DNA of 64,000 nucleotides, from contig NVQL02000076.1 of assembly GCA_002400495.2 (NCBI GenBank), forward strand, positions 1 through 64,000. The letters are read 5' to 3'. This document shows, piece after piece, positions 29,486 through 38,082 of the stretch. Below the pieces are notes generated by a model. That model searched no databases, was not told the origin of the DNA, and saw only the letters and a list, made by a program, of their open reading frames with translations. Within the stretch, counting starts at the first letter, position 1. Each line of letters opens with the position of its first letter. The stretch is from Alphaproteobacteria bacterium. Lineage in GTDB: Bacteria > Pseudomonadota > Alphaproteobacteria > Rhizobiales > OSC116. Both the position numbers and the translations under genes were made by a program.

Positions 29486-30495
29486 AGCAAGCAAGTTTGA
29501 GTAAAGACAAAATTAAAGCTGTTGCCATTCGCTATGGATTTTTAACCTTGCTCGCTGGGTTGGTGTTGTTTTTTAGCCTATCTGCGCCCGGTTTTGCGAC
29601 ACCGTTTAGTGCGGTGTTTATATTTCAGTCGGTGGCGATTACGGGTATTTTGGCGTTGGGTGTCACTGCAACTTTGGTGGTTGATGGGTTTGATTTGTCA
29701 ATTGGTTCTATCGCCACATCTAGCTTGATGTTGTCGGCCTATATTATGGTGGTGCTAGAGCAGAATGCTGTTGTGGCAGTTATTGCTTGTTTGGCCATGG
29801 GGGCCATCGTTGGCTTGGTTAATGGTGTTTTAATTGTCTATATGCGAGTGCCCGATTTGCTGGCTACTCTTGGTATGATGTTTTTGCTGATTGGTTTACA
29901 GCGCATTCCAACCGAAGGCCGCTCTATTGCTCAAGGCATGACACTACCTGGTGGCGAAACCGCTACGGGGGTGTTTTCTAAGTCATTTTTGGCATTGGGG
30001 CGTCATAAATTTGATTTTTTCATAGAAAATTTCATTCCATTTTCAGTCATTATATTCGTGGTGATTGCGGTTTTAATTTGGTTGTATTTTGAATTTACCC
30101 GTTATGGGCGGGTTATGTATGCGATTGGCTCTAACGAGCGTGCCGCTGGCTTAGCTGGTGTGCCCGTGCATAAATATAAAATTATTGCCTATATGATTTC
30201 AGGCGTTTTGGCCTCAGTTGGTGGTATCTTGTTGGCTGCGCGTTTGGGTCGGGGGGACATCGCTTCGGGCAATAACCTATTGCTCGATTCGGTGGCGGCG
30301 GCGTTGATTGGTTTTGCGGTGCTTGGAGCGGCAAAACCTAATGCATTTGGCACTGCCATTGGTGCGTTGTTTGTCGGTATTTTATTGCAAGGTATGACGA
30401 TGATGAACGCGCCTTATTATACGCAAGACTTTGTAAAAGGCGCGGTATTGGTTGTGGCTTTGGTGTTTACTTTTTCACTATCAAATCGACGGTAA
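29482..30495 (+). CDS. Ribose-type sugar ABC transporter permease
   Basis: BPD_transp_2-like; GYGRVMYAIGSNERAAGLAGVPV-type motif (RYGRVMYAIGSNERAAGLAGVPVHKYK), TLVVDGFDLSIGSI. Confidence 0.92.
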   Translation: MKQASLSKDKIKAVAIRYGFLTLLAGLVLFFSLSAPGFATPFSAVFIFQSVAITGILALGVTATLVVDGFDLSIGSIATSSLMLSAYIMVVLEQNAVVAVIACLAMGAIVGLVNGVLIVYMRVPDLLATLGMMFLLIGLQRIPTEGRSIAQGMTLPGGETATGVFSKSFLALGRHKFDFFIENFIPFSVIIFVVIAVLIWLYFEFTRYGRVMYAIGSNERAAGLAGVPVHKYKIIAYMISGVLASVGGILLAARLGRGDIASGNNLLLDSVAAALIGFAVLGAAKPNAFGTAIGALFVGILLQGMTMMNAPYYTQDFVKGAVLVVALVFTFSLSNRR

Positions 30496-30566
30496 TTCAA
30501 TTCAAAATAATATTAAACCTGACCAATTTGATATTTTAAATAAGGTCATTATTAAGGGAGAATAAA

Positions 30567-31619
30567 ATGAAAATAACCAGACGTATATTCACTTCGATGG
30601 TAGCAGGCGTGGTGTTAGCCGCAACTGGGATCATTGGAAGTGTGTCTGCAGCGGATATGCCTGCGCCATTTGACAAGCCAAGCGAAGTGAAAATTGCTTT
30701 GGTGCGTTATCTTTCGACGGGTGATTTTTTCCAAGCTTATTTGGCGGGTGTTGAATCACAAGCCAAAATATTGGGTGTTGATTTGCGTATTTTGGATAGC
30801 CGTCAGGACGCGGCTTTGCAAGCTGATATGGTTGACCAAGCGATTGCCTTGGGTGTCGATGGCATTATTGTGCAACATGGTTTAACAGAATCTATGCAAG
30901 AAGCTGTGAAACGGGCGATTGCCGCTGGCATTAAAGTGGTGGCATTTGATGTGGACGTCGAAAACCCAGATGTGCCACAAATTGAACAGTCTGACTTTAT
31001 GTTGGCTAAAATGGCGCTAGATCAAGCCATTATTGACAATGGCACAACATTTAATGCTGGCTATGTTTATGTTCCGGGCATTGCGCCGCTTGACCGTCGT
31101 GATGTGGCGTGGAAAGAAGTTAAAGACGCCAATCCAGGCATTAAACAACTTGCAGAATTTGGTACGTTGGACAACCCCATCGCCAACTCTGTTGCCAACC
31201 AAGCGCGTTCTGTTTTGGCGGCTAACCCAACCATTACGGTTATGTTTGCACCTTATGACGAATTTGCCAAAGGCGTAAAGATTGCGGTTGATGAAGCGGG
31301 TATGACCAGCCAAGTTAAGATTTATTCGGCTGATGTTTCGACTTCTGATATTTCTGCAATGCGTGAAGAAGGAAGTGCATGGGCTGCGACGGCTGCGACA
31401 AACCCAGCAGTTGTTGGTGAGGTTTCGGTTCGGGTGTTGGCAATGTTGCTTGCGGGCGAAGATCCTGGTCACAATGTTGTGGTTCCCCCAACTTTGATCA
31501 CGCAAACAATGCTGAATGATGGTGACATTAAAAACATGAAAGAGCTATCTGCAAAGATACCTGCATTTGCGCATGCAGATGTGGCTGTTCCAGCATGGAT
31601 GCCGCTACCTAAACGCTAA
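30567..31619 (+). CDS. Sugar ABC transporter substrate-binding protein (periplasmic binding protein family)
   Basis: Signal peptide; ALQADMVDQAIALGVDGIIVQHG; KRAIAAGIKVVAFDVDV. Confidence 0.92.
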   Translation: MKITRRIFTSMVAGVVLAATGIIGSVSAADMPAPFDKPSEVKIALVRYLSTGDFFQAYLAGVESQAKILGVDLRILDSRQDAALQADMVDQAIALGVDGIIVQHGLTESMQEAVKRAIAAGIKVVAFDVDVENPDVPQIEQSDFMLAKMALDQAIIDNGTTFNAGYVYVPGIAPLDRRDVAWKEVKDANPGIKQLAEFGTLDNPIANSVANQARSVLAANPTITVMFAPYDEFAKGVKIAVDEAGMTSQVKIYSADVSTSDISAMREEGSAWAATAATNPAVVGEVSVRVLAMLLAGEDPGHNVVVPPTLITQTMLNDGDIKNMKELSAKIPAFAHADVAVPAWMPLPKR

Positions 31620-31641
31620 AATGTAGTAGATATGAATGATG

Positions 31642-31673
31642 GGTCGACAAATTAATTTTGTCGGCCTTTTTTT
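31642..31673 (+). terminator. Rho-independent terminator
   Basis: GGTCGACAAA-ttaat-TTTGTCGGCC followed by TTTTTTT. Confidence 0.85.
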
Positions 31674-31688
31674 ATGATTGGTTCAAAT

Positions 31689-31719
31689 TATACAAATGAA
31701 AATACTACTTGACATTTGT
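31689..31719 (+). promoter_or_regulatory. Shared upstream element (CAAATG-N10-TTGACATTTG) ahead of the transketolase/RLP operon
   Basis: TATACAAATGAAAATACTACTTGACATTTGT. Confidence 0.65.
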
Positions 31720-31758
31720 TGAATATTCGGCAATTTTAGTTTAAATGAACTGAGGTAT

Positions 31759-32691
31759 ATGATGAAAAATTCAAGAACGACTGAGCAGGTGGCTTTGGGC
31801 ATTCGGCGTCGAGTGTTTGAACATACGATACTTAATAATGGTGGCTATTTAAGCCAAGCTTGTTCATCTGCCGAAATGTTGGCATGGTTGTATAATGAAG
31901 CGCTTACTATTGGCGATCCGACCTTGCCGATGATACCACGTGATTTTTCAGGCGTGCCTTCGGTTAATAATCCTGACTATGTATCTGGCGCAGGATATAA
32001 TGGCCCTGCAACGCCAGAATATGACCGCTTATTCATTGCGCCCGCGCATTATGCCTTGGTGGCTTATGCCACCTTAATTGAAGTGGGGCGAATGGCACCT
32101 GAAGGGCTTGAGATGTTTAATAAAGATGGCTCATCGGTCGAAATGATTGGGGCTGACCATTCTCCGGGTATGGAGGTTCATAACGGCACGCTCGGCATTG
32201 GCCTTTCGACTGCATCTGGCCTTGCCTATGGCCGCAGAAAACGCGGCGATAAAGGCGAAGTTTGTGTGTTTATGTCTGACGGTGAAGTGCAAGAGGGGCA
32301 AACATGGGAAGCGGTTCAAGCTTGCGCTCATCACGGTATTGATAATGTTTGGGCGATCATGGATGTGAATAATCAGCAATGCGATGGCGCGATGTCGAGT
32401 GTAATGGAAGTGCGCGATATTGCCACAAAATTCAGAGCTTTTGGCGCGGTTGCGGTGGAAATTGACGCCCATGATTTGGACGCTATGCGCCAAGCCAAAG
32501 CGGAGCCACATGAGGGGAAACCGCTTATTATTTTGGCGCATTCATCGCCGATGAAAGGCATGAAGAAATTGGAAGAAAGATTCCCACGCCTGCATTATGT
32601 GCGTTTTAAAAGCCCAGAAGAACGTGCTGAATATAATATATCAATCGCCGCGGAGCTTGGTGTTGACCCCGTTGTATATGAAACACATTAA
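31759..32691 (+). CDS. Transketolase, N-terminal (ThDP-binding) subunit
   Basis: VCVFMSDGEVQEGQTWEAVQACAHHGIDNVWAIMDVNNQQ; DHSPGMEVHNGTLGIGLSTASGLAYGRR. Confidence 0.9.
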   Translation: MMKNSRTTEQVALGIRRRVFEHTILNNGGYLSQACSSAEMLAWLYNEALTIGDPTLPMIPRDFSGVPSVNNPDYVSGAGYNGPATPEYDRLFIAPAHYALVAYATLIEVGRMAPEGLEMFNKDGSSVEMIGADHSPGMEVHNGTLGIGLSTASGLAYGRRKRGDKGEVCVFMSDGEVQEGQTWEAVQACAHHGIDNVWAIMDVNNQQCDGAMSSVMEVRDIATKFRAFGAVAVEIDAHDLDAMRQAKAEPHEGKPLIILAHSSPMKGMKKLEERFPRLHYVRFKSPEERAEYNISIAAELGVDPVVYETH

Positions 32692-32720
32692 GAATATGAC
32701 ATACATTAAAGGTAGCAAAC

Positions 32721-33725
32721 ATGGTTGAAATGGTAACACGCCCGTATGCGGGTGCTTTTGAAAAATACGCTTTGGCAAACCCCGATGTAATTTGTGTATC
32801 GGCCGATTTAACATCATCTTGCGAAATTGATGGTTTTAGAGACCGTCACCCTGAGCAATTTTTATCGATGGGCATGGCTGAACAAAATATGATGAGTTTT
32901 GTCGGCGGTTTGAACATGGCGGGATACAGGCCGTTTGTTCATACATTTGGAGTGTTTACCTATAGACGACCCTATGACCAGCTTATGGCATCCATTGCCT
33001 ATGGGCGCAGGAAAGTGCGCATTATGGGTTTTTTGCCGGGCATCACAACACCGGGCGGTATGACGCATCAGGCGATTGAGGATATTTCGGTCATGCGTGC
33101 CATGCCCAATATGACCATATTAGAAACTGGTGATGCCACCGAAGTTGAGTCTATTTGCGCAGCAGCAGATAGCATTGATGGCCCCGTTTATTGCCGTGTT
33201 TTGCGCGGCAATGTGCCTCGATTATTTGACACGCCGATAAAAGTCGGCGAAATGCGTGAGTTAAGCTCAGGCAGCGATATATTAGTGGTCACTGCGGGCA
33301 TCACAACCGAAGAGGCGATGCGCGCGCGCGCGGCATTACAAGATGCGGGTGTGTCTATACGTCATTTGCATTTAAACACGTTAAAGCCATTCGATTCTGA
33401 AACTTTGTTGGATCACTTGCAGTCGGTAAAATACGGGGTGATCACGCTTGAAAACCATGTCGTTACGGGCGGGATTGGTTCGATAGTTGCGGAAACGATT
33501 GCAGATGCGGGTATCGCCAAACGGCTTATTCGTTTAGGTTTGCAAGATACTTATGCGCATGGTGGCTCGCGTGCTTATTTAATGCGTTATTATGGCCTAG
33601 ATGCATTGGCCTTAATACATGCAATTGATGATATGTTGGGCAACTCGACAGGCATAGGTGAAGAAGATTTGAATGCAGCACGTGTAGACGCTGTGCATTC
33701 TCTGGCTAAAGCTGAAGGGTTATAA
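32721..33725 (+). CDS. Transketolase, C-terminal subunit
   Basis: VSADLTSSCEIDGFRDRHPEQFLSMGMAEQNMMSFVGGLNMAGYRPFVHTFGVF; VITLENHVVTGGIGSIVAETIAD. Confidence 0.92.
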   Translation: MVEMVTRPYAGAFEKYALANPDVICVSADLTSSCEIDGFRDRHPEQFLSMGMAEQNMMSFVGGLNMAGYRPFVHTFGVFTYRRPYDQLMASIAYGRRKVRIMGFLPGITTPGGMTHQAIEDISVMRAMPNMTILETGDATEVESICAAADSIDGPVYCRVLRGNVPRLFDTPIKVGEMRELSSGSDILVVTAGITTEEAMRARAALQDAGVSIRHLHLNTLKPFDSETLLDHLQSVKYGVITLENHVVTGGIGSIVAETIADAGIAKRLIRLGLQDTYAHGGSRAYLMRYYGLDALALIHAIDDMLGNSTGIGEEDLNAARVDAVHSLAKAEGL

Positions 33726-33727
33726 TC

Positions 33728-34843
33728 ATGTCGCGGTTTAATGTGACCTATAAAATATTTGCGGATAATGATAAACATGCTTTGAGCCGTGCCGAAAATA
33801 TAGCCTTGGAACAAACTGTAGAAATACCGCGTGACATCGTGCCAAAAGGTTATATTGAAGACAATATATTGGGCAAACTAGAGGATATAACGCGTGCCGA
33901 TAACCAGAGTTTTAACGCTCAAATTAGCTACAGCCCTGACAGCGTAGGCAGCGAATTGCCGCAATTGCTAAATGTGATATTTGGCAATAGCGGCATCCAA
34001 AAAGGCTTGAAAGTTATCGATCTCGAATTGGGTGATGTTTTATCCCAGCGCTTTACAGGTGCAAAATTTGGTATTGATGGCGTGCGTAAAAAAATTGGCC
34101 GTTCAAGCGGCGCATTAATTGCTGCGGTGATTAAGCCACAAGGGTCGAGTGTTGATGAGTTGGCGTTGATTGCCTATCGCTGTGCGTTGGCTGGTGCGGA
34201 TATCATTAAAGACGACCATGGGTTAACCAATCAACATATGGCGCCATTTAAAGAGCGGGTTGAGAAGATTTGTGAAGCGGTGGCAAAAGCCAATTTAGAA
34301 ACGGGACTCAATTGTTTGTATTTCCCGAATATTGCAGGCCATAGCGCGGATTTAGAACGATATGCTGAATTTGCTAAGAATTCGGGCGGTGGTGGCGTGT
34401 TGGTTATGCCTGGATTATTTGGGTTTGATGCGGCTTTGCGTTTGGCAAGGGATGATGATTTTAATTTACCGATTATGACGCATCCGAGCTTTTTAGGGCC
34501 GTATATTTTGTCTGAAGACACAGGTTTTAGCCATGCGATGATGTTTGGTAAAATACAACGTCTATGCGGTGCTGATATTTCGGTGTTTCCAAATGTTGGC
34601 GGTCGGTTTGGTTTTTCTGAGTTGGAATGCCGATCTATTGCCATTGCTTGCAAATCAGATGATGGCATTGGCAAACCAATCATGCCTAGCCCTGGGGGCG
34701 GGATGACCAAGGAACGTGCGGCAGATTTAAAAACCATGTATGGAGACGATGTGGTTCTTTTGCTGGGTGGTTCGTTGCTGCGTTATGGCGATAAAATTGG
34801 TGACGGAATTAAAGAAATGCGCACGGCGCTTGATGCTGTTTGA
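33728..34843 (+). CDS. RuBisCO-like protein (form IV RLP)
   Basis: IAAVIKPQGSSVDELALIAYRCALAGADIIKDDHGLTNQ, NIAGHS, MTHPSFLGPY, FPNVGGRFGFS, PSPGGGMTKER, LLLGGSLLRYGD; RuBisCO large-subunit fold motifs with altered catalytic residues. Confidence 0.92.
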   Translation: MSRFNVTYKIFADNDKHALSRAENIALEQTVEIPRDIVPKGYIEDNILGKLEDITRADNQSFNAQISYSPDSVGSELPQLLNVIFGNSGIQKGLKVIDLELGDVLSQRFTGAKFGIDGVRKKIGRSSGALIAAVIKPQGSSVDELALIAYRCALAGADIIKDDHGLTNQHMAPFKERVEKICEAVAKANLETGLNCLYFPNIAGHSADLERYAEFAKNSGGGGVLVMPGLFGFDAALRLARDDDFNLPIMTHPSFLGPYILSEDTGFSHAMMFGKIQRLCGADISVFPNVGGRFGFSELECRSIAIACKSDDGIGKPIMPSPGGGMTKERAADLKTMYGDDVVLLLGGSLLRYGDKIGDGIKEMRTALDAV

Positions 34844-34866
34844 GTGTTTAGCAATCAATATGTGTG

Positions 34867-35421
34867 TTAGCAATTCTTGTAAGCTTGGCTTATCCATCCA
34901 CTTAGCTGCTCATCAACTTCGTTGATAGAGGTGATGTTAATTCTGTGACTGCACATGTCTTTGACAACCTTGACCCTTGAGTGATTGGTAGAGGCTGGTA
35001 AATTAATACCTATTTGAATTCGTTTTGCTGAAGGCGCTTGGATCAAGGCAAACATTTTGTTTCTGCGAAAGGCAACACCAGTTTTTTGGATGACTTTGGT
35101 TATATCATCCCCCATTGCCTCGCAAATTGCTGCGATCTCATTATATATTGGTAAAAGATGGGCTTTAGAACCTGAATATTGAGTGTTGAAGAGGTTGTCT
35201 TTGGATTCGGGACCACCTGCGCTATATTCGCGAATTCTTGTTGCTAGCAAATTGGCATTTCCATGCCCAAGGCCGTAAGCCGACTTTAAATATTTTAATA
35301 TTTCCATATGTTTATTCAAAGAGACAATTTTTGGTTCGGTTGCATGTTGCGCAACTGATTTACCTGTTTGGGTTAAAATATTTGATAACTGCGTTGCGGC
35401 AATTTGTTGGTTTTTGTCCAT
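34867..35421 (-). CDS. DUF4287/DUF5655 domain protein
   Basis: KHMEILKYLKSAYGLGHGNANLLATRIREYSA and IYNEIAAICEAMGDDITKVIQKTGVAFRRNKMFALIQAPSAKRIQIGINL. Confidence 0.8.
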   Translation of the reverse strand: MDKNQQIAATQLSNILTQTGKSVAQHATEPKIVSLNKHMEILKYLKSAYGLGHGNANLLATRIREYSAGGPESKDNLFNTQYSGSKAHLLPIYNEIAAICEAMGDDITKVIQKTGVAFRRNKMFALIQAPSAKRIQIGINLPASTNHSRVKVVKDMCSHRINITSINEVDEQLSGWISQAYKNC

Positions 35422-35577
35422 TGTTATTGGTTCCTGAGTGATTGGTTGTTTAAACAGTAATAAATGGGTCGCGCGAATAATTTACAGCTCTGCTTAATTC
35501 ATATTCCATAAGCATCTGCGTTGTGTTGAATTTAGATTATCGGAAAATATAAATATGGTATTGTATGAATTTAACAG

Positions 35578-36429
35578 TCAAATTTCTGGTACAAAGCCTG
35601 CCGCGCCACTTGCGGTGTTTGCATTATAGAAAGCTTTTTGTGCCGCTACATATTGAGTGGGCGTATGCCCTGTATGGCGTTTAAAACTTCTAATAAAATG
35701 GGCTTGGTCAAACCATCCATTGTCATTTGAAATGGCTGTCCAATCAATCTCTTTGGAAACATCAAGGCGGTTGAGCACATTTCGCATGCGAAGTAAATTT
35801 GACAAGCTTCTTGGGCTTAGCCCTACCACACGCGTAAATGTACGCACTAACGAGCTGTTCTCCACTCCCATTTTCTGGGCAATATCGGCTATTGGGGTTT
35901 TTGGATTGGCTTCTAATATAGAAACAACGTCGCTACAAAGCTGTTCTCCTACAACTTTCTTGCCAATGTTTTGGCAGAGAAATTGCTCAATTAATCGTGT
36001 TTTTTCTTGACCATTATTTAATGAGAGTAGCTGCTTCCTCAGGTCCTTAGCGGGTTGCCAAAAATCTAATAATTTTACAATTTTTCCTCTTAATGATGCG
36101 GGGGGAATGCCAAATAAACGTTCCGCACCAATGGCGGTGGCGACGATGCCAACGGCATGGGTTTCGCCAAGGGGTCGGTTGGTTATTGGGGCGTTATGTG
36201 GGCCGATAAGCAGGCCTGTTGAGCTCTGAACTGGTGACTCTAAATGTAATAATGGTGTCTGTTCAATTGCATCACCTAAGATAAATATGGCAACCACCGA
36301 CCCTGTCGGGGCAATTTTTTCTTGTTTGTATGGCACGGTGCCTTTGGCAAACCAGATAGATTCAACATAAAGTTTTAAAGTTTCGCTTGGTTTTAATGAA
36401 TAAAAATCAAATTGAAAATCGGCTGTCAT
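35578..36429 (-). CDS. AraC family transcriptional regulator
   Basis: IADIAQKMGVENSSLVRTFTRVVGLSPRSLSNLLRMRNVL...DNGWFDQAHFIRSFKRHTGHTPTQYVA. Confidence 0.9.
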   Translation of the reverse strand: MTADFQFDFYSLKPSETLKLYVESIWFAKGTVPYKQEKIAPTGSVVAIFILGDAIEQTPLLHLESPVQSSTGLLIGPHNAPITNRPLGETHAVGIVATAIGAERLFGIPPASLRGKIVKLLDFWQPAKDLRKQLLSLNNGQEKTRLIEQFLCQNIGKKVVGEQLCSDVVSILEANPKTPIADIAQKMGVENSSLVRTFTRVVGLSPRSLSNLLRMRNVLNRLDVSKEIDWTAISNDNGWFDQAHFIRSFKRHTGHTPTQYVAAQKAFYNANTASGAAGFVPEI

Positions 36430-36470
36430 ATATTATCCTTTCCATCAATCTTATGTCACATATTCGCTAA

Positions 36471-36499
36471 AAACACGCATTTTTAGTGAATGCGTGTTT
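36471..36499. promoter_or_regulatory. Stem-loop/inverted repeat upstream of the AraC gene
   Basis: AAACACGCAT-ttttagtga-ATGCGTGTTT, 10-bp perfect arms. Confidence 0.5.
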
Positions 36500-36791
36500 C
36501 TTAAGGAGTTGACTAAATGAGAAGCCCATGAGTATTTGATGACGTTCTATACAGAAAAATTATTAGCGATGAATGTTATGAAACCATCAAAGCGGGAGGC
36601 GTTGTTACGCGCAGATTAGAGCTGATTATTTTCATAAAATATAAAATTTGTAATTATAATAAGTAAAGGAAATGACTTTTTGTTCACTATTAACTATGAT
36701 AAAAGGTAAGAAATTTTAATCACTACTAAAAAATTATTTTAGTCCTTGCAATATAATGCCCTAGCAAGTCGTATTACTTAGAGTGTAAACA

Positions 36792-37913
36792 ATGATGGAA
36801 ATGAGTCATTCTCCGCTATTAATTATTGCTTCTTTTGCGCTTGCAATTCTAGGCTCGTTTACAACATTACGTTTAACATCCAACCTTCGAAATTTTGATA
36901 TAGCAGCTCGTAAAATACGGGTTGTGCAGGCTGCCTTTGTATTGGGGGTTAGCATATGGTCAATGCATTTTACTGCCATGTTGGCGGTTAAACTTCCTGT
37001 TGTTATTAGTTATGATCCAGTGCTTACATTGTTGTCGGCATTGATGGCGATTTTAGCCATTGAAGTGGTTTTTTTGTTTTTGCATTTTGGCAAGCGCACA
37101 AAATCTAAAGTTTTTATTGCGGGTATCATCACGGGTGCTGGCATTCTTGGTATGCATTATTTGGGCATGAATGCCATTTCTGCGAATGTGGTGATTGTTT
37201 ATGATCCACTGGGTGTGGTGATCACCATTATTGTGGGTGTTTTGTCTTCTATTTTGGCGATGAAGATTGCCTATGGTGGCGAAAGGTCGTTTTCAAATAC
37301 CGTTTTAGGGGCGATTATTTTGGGTTTATCAATGTCTGCTATTCATCACACTGCTATGCATTTTACCATGATGAGTAAAAATGATGCGGTGGCAGATTTA
37401 GCGCTTTCACTGTTAAATGGCGAACAATTGGCTTTACTGGTGGCTATCTCGTCATTCACTTTATCTTGTTTGTTTTTACTTTTAGTGGTTCCTGCCGAAA
37501 AGCAGGTATTTGGTGCTGGCACGAGTGAAGAGGTGGAAGCCCCTGTTGATATGCCGACAGCTGATGAGCCGCCTGTACAAGAAATTCAAATTCCTTATGA
37601 GCAAGAAAATTTACAGAGATACCTTCCTATGGGTGAGGTTTATTTCATTCGCGCTAGTGGGCATTACACATATATTGATGATGGCACGAAAGAGCTTTTC
37701 TGCCCGTGGTCAATCTCGCGTTTTAAAGATTGTTTAGACCCCTTGTCATTCATTCGCATTCACCGCAGTTACATTGTGAATAAGGATTATATCAAAGGCA
37801 TTAAGCGCCGTGGTGATAAATCTTATTGCGTGGTGAATAATGACAATCAAGATGAAATCCCGATCTCTCGTTCGCGCATTCACGAGTTTAAGAAGATGCT
37901 GCAAGCGAATTAA
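36792..37913 (+). CDS. MHYT-domain membrane sensor fused to LytTR DNA-binding domain (CoxC/CoxH-like)
   Basis: SIWSMHFTAML, GILGMHYLGMNAI, SMSAIHHTAMHFTM repeats of MHYT type; C-terminal LytTR GEVYFIRASGHYTYIDDGTKELFCPWSISRFKDCLDPLSFIRIHRSYIVNKDYI. Confidence 0.88.
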   Translation: MMEMSHSPLLIIASFALAILGSFTTLRLTSNLRNFDIAARKIRVVQAAFVLGVSIWSMHFTAMLAVKLPVVISYDPVLTLLSALMAILAIEVVFLFLHFGKRTKSKVFIAGIITGAGILGMHYLGMNAISANVVIVYDPLGVVITIIVGVLSSILAMKIAYGGERSFSNTVLGAIILGLSMSAIHHTAMHFTMMSKNDAVADLALSLLNGEQLALLVAISSFTLSCLFLLLVVPAEKQVFGAGTSEEVEAPVDMPTADEPPVQEIQIPYEQENLQRYLPMGEVYFIRASGHYTYIDDGTKELFCPWSISRFKDCLDPLSFIRIHRSYIVNKDYIKGIKRRGDKSYCVVNNDNQDEIPISRSRIHEFKKMLQAN

Positions 37914-38021
37914 TGCGATTCTTCCCCTGCATTTGGCGCAAAATAACTGCATTTCGTTAAAAACGAGCGGCAATCGTTGCTCTGTGCTTCCTTTTTAGAA
38001 TGGTTCAAAGGTCTACTCATA

Positions 38022-38043
38022 TTAGAGACTTTATAAACTCTAA
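38022..38043. promoter_or_regulatory. Inverted repeat upstream of coxM
   Basis: TTAGAG-actttataaa-CTCTAA. Confidence 0.35.
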
Positions 38044-38082
38044 AAAATTATAATTACGTAGATAATTATTGGGGAGGGACAT

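Noticed and set aside
31017-32561. Antisense ORFs opposite the SBP and transketolase genes (for example 31017..31505 and 32131..32541)
   Set aside because: Compositionally biased translations with no recognisable motifs, on the opposite strand of confidently identified genes; shadow ORFs.
33323-33333. Short alternating gcgcgcgcgc run within the transketolase C-terminal gene
   Set aside because: Codes for normal Ala/Arg residues (MRARAAL) in an intact protein; Z-DNA or repeat significance not supported.
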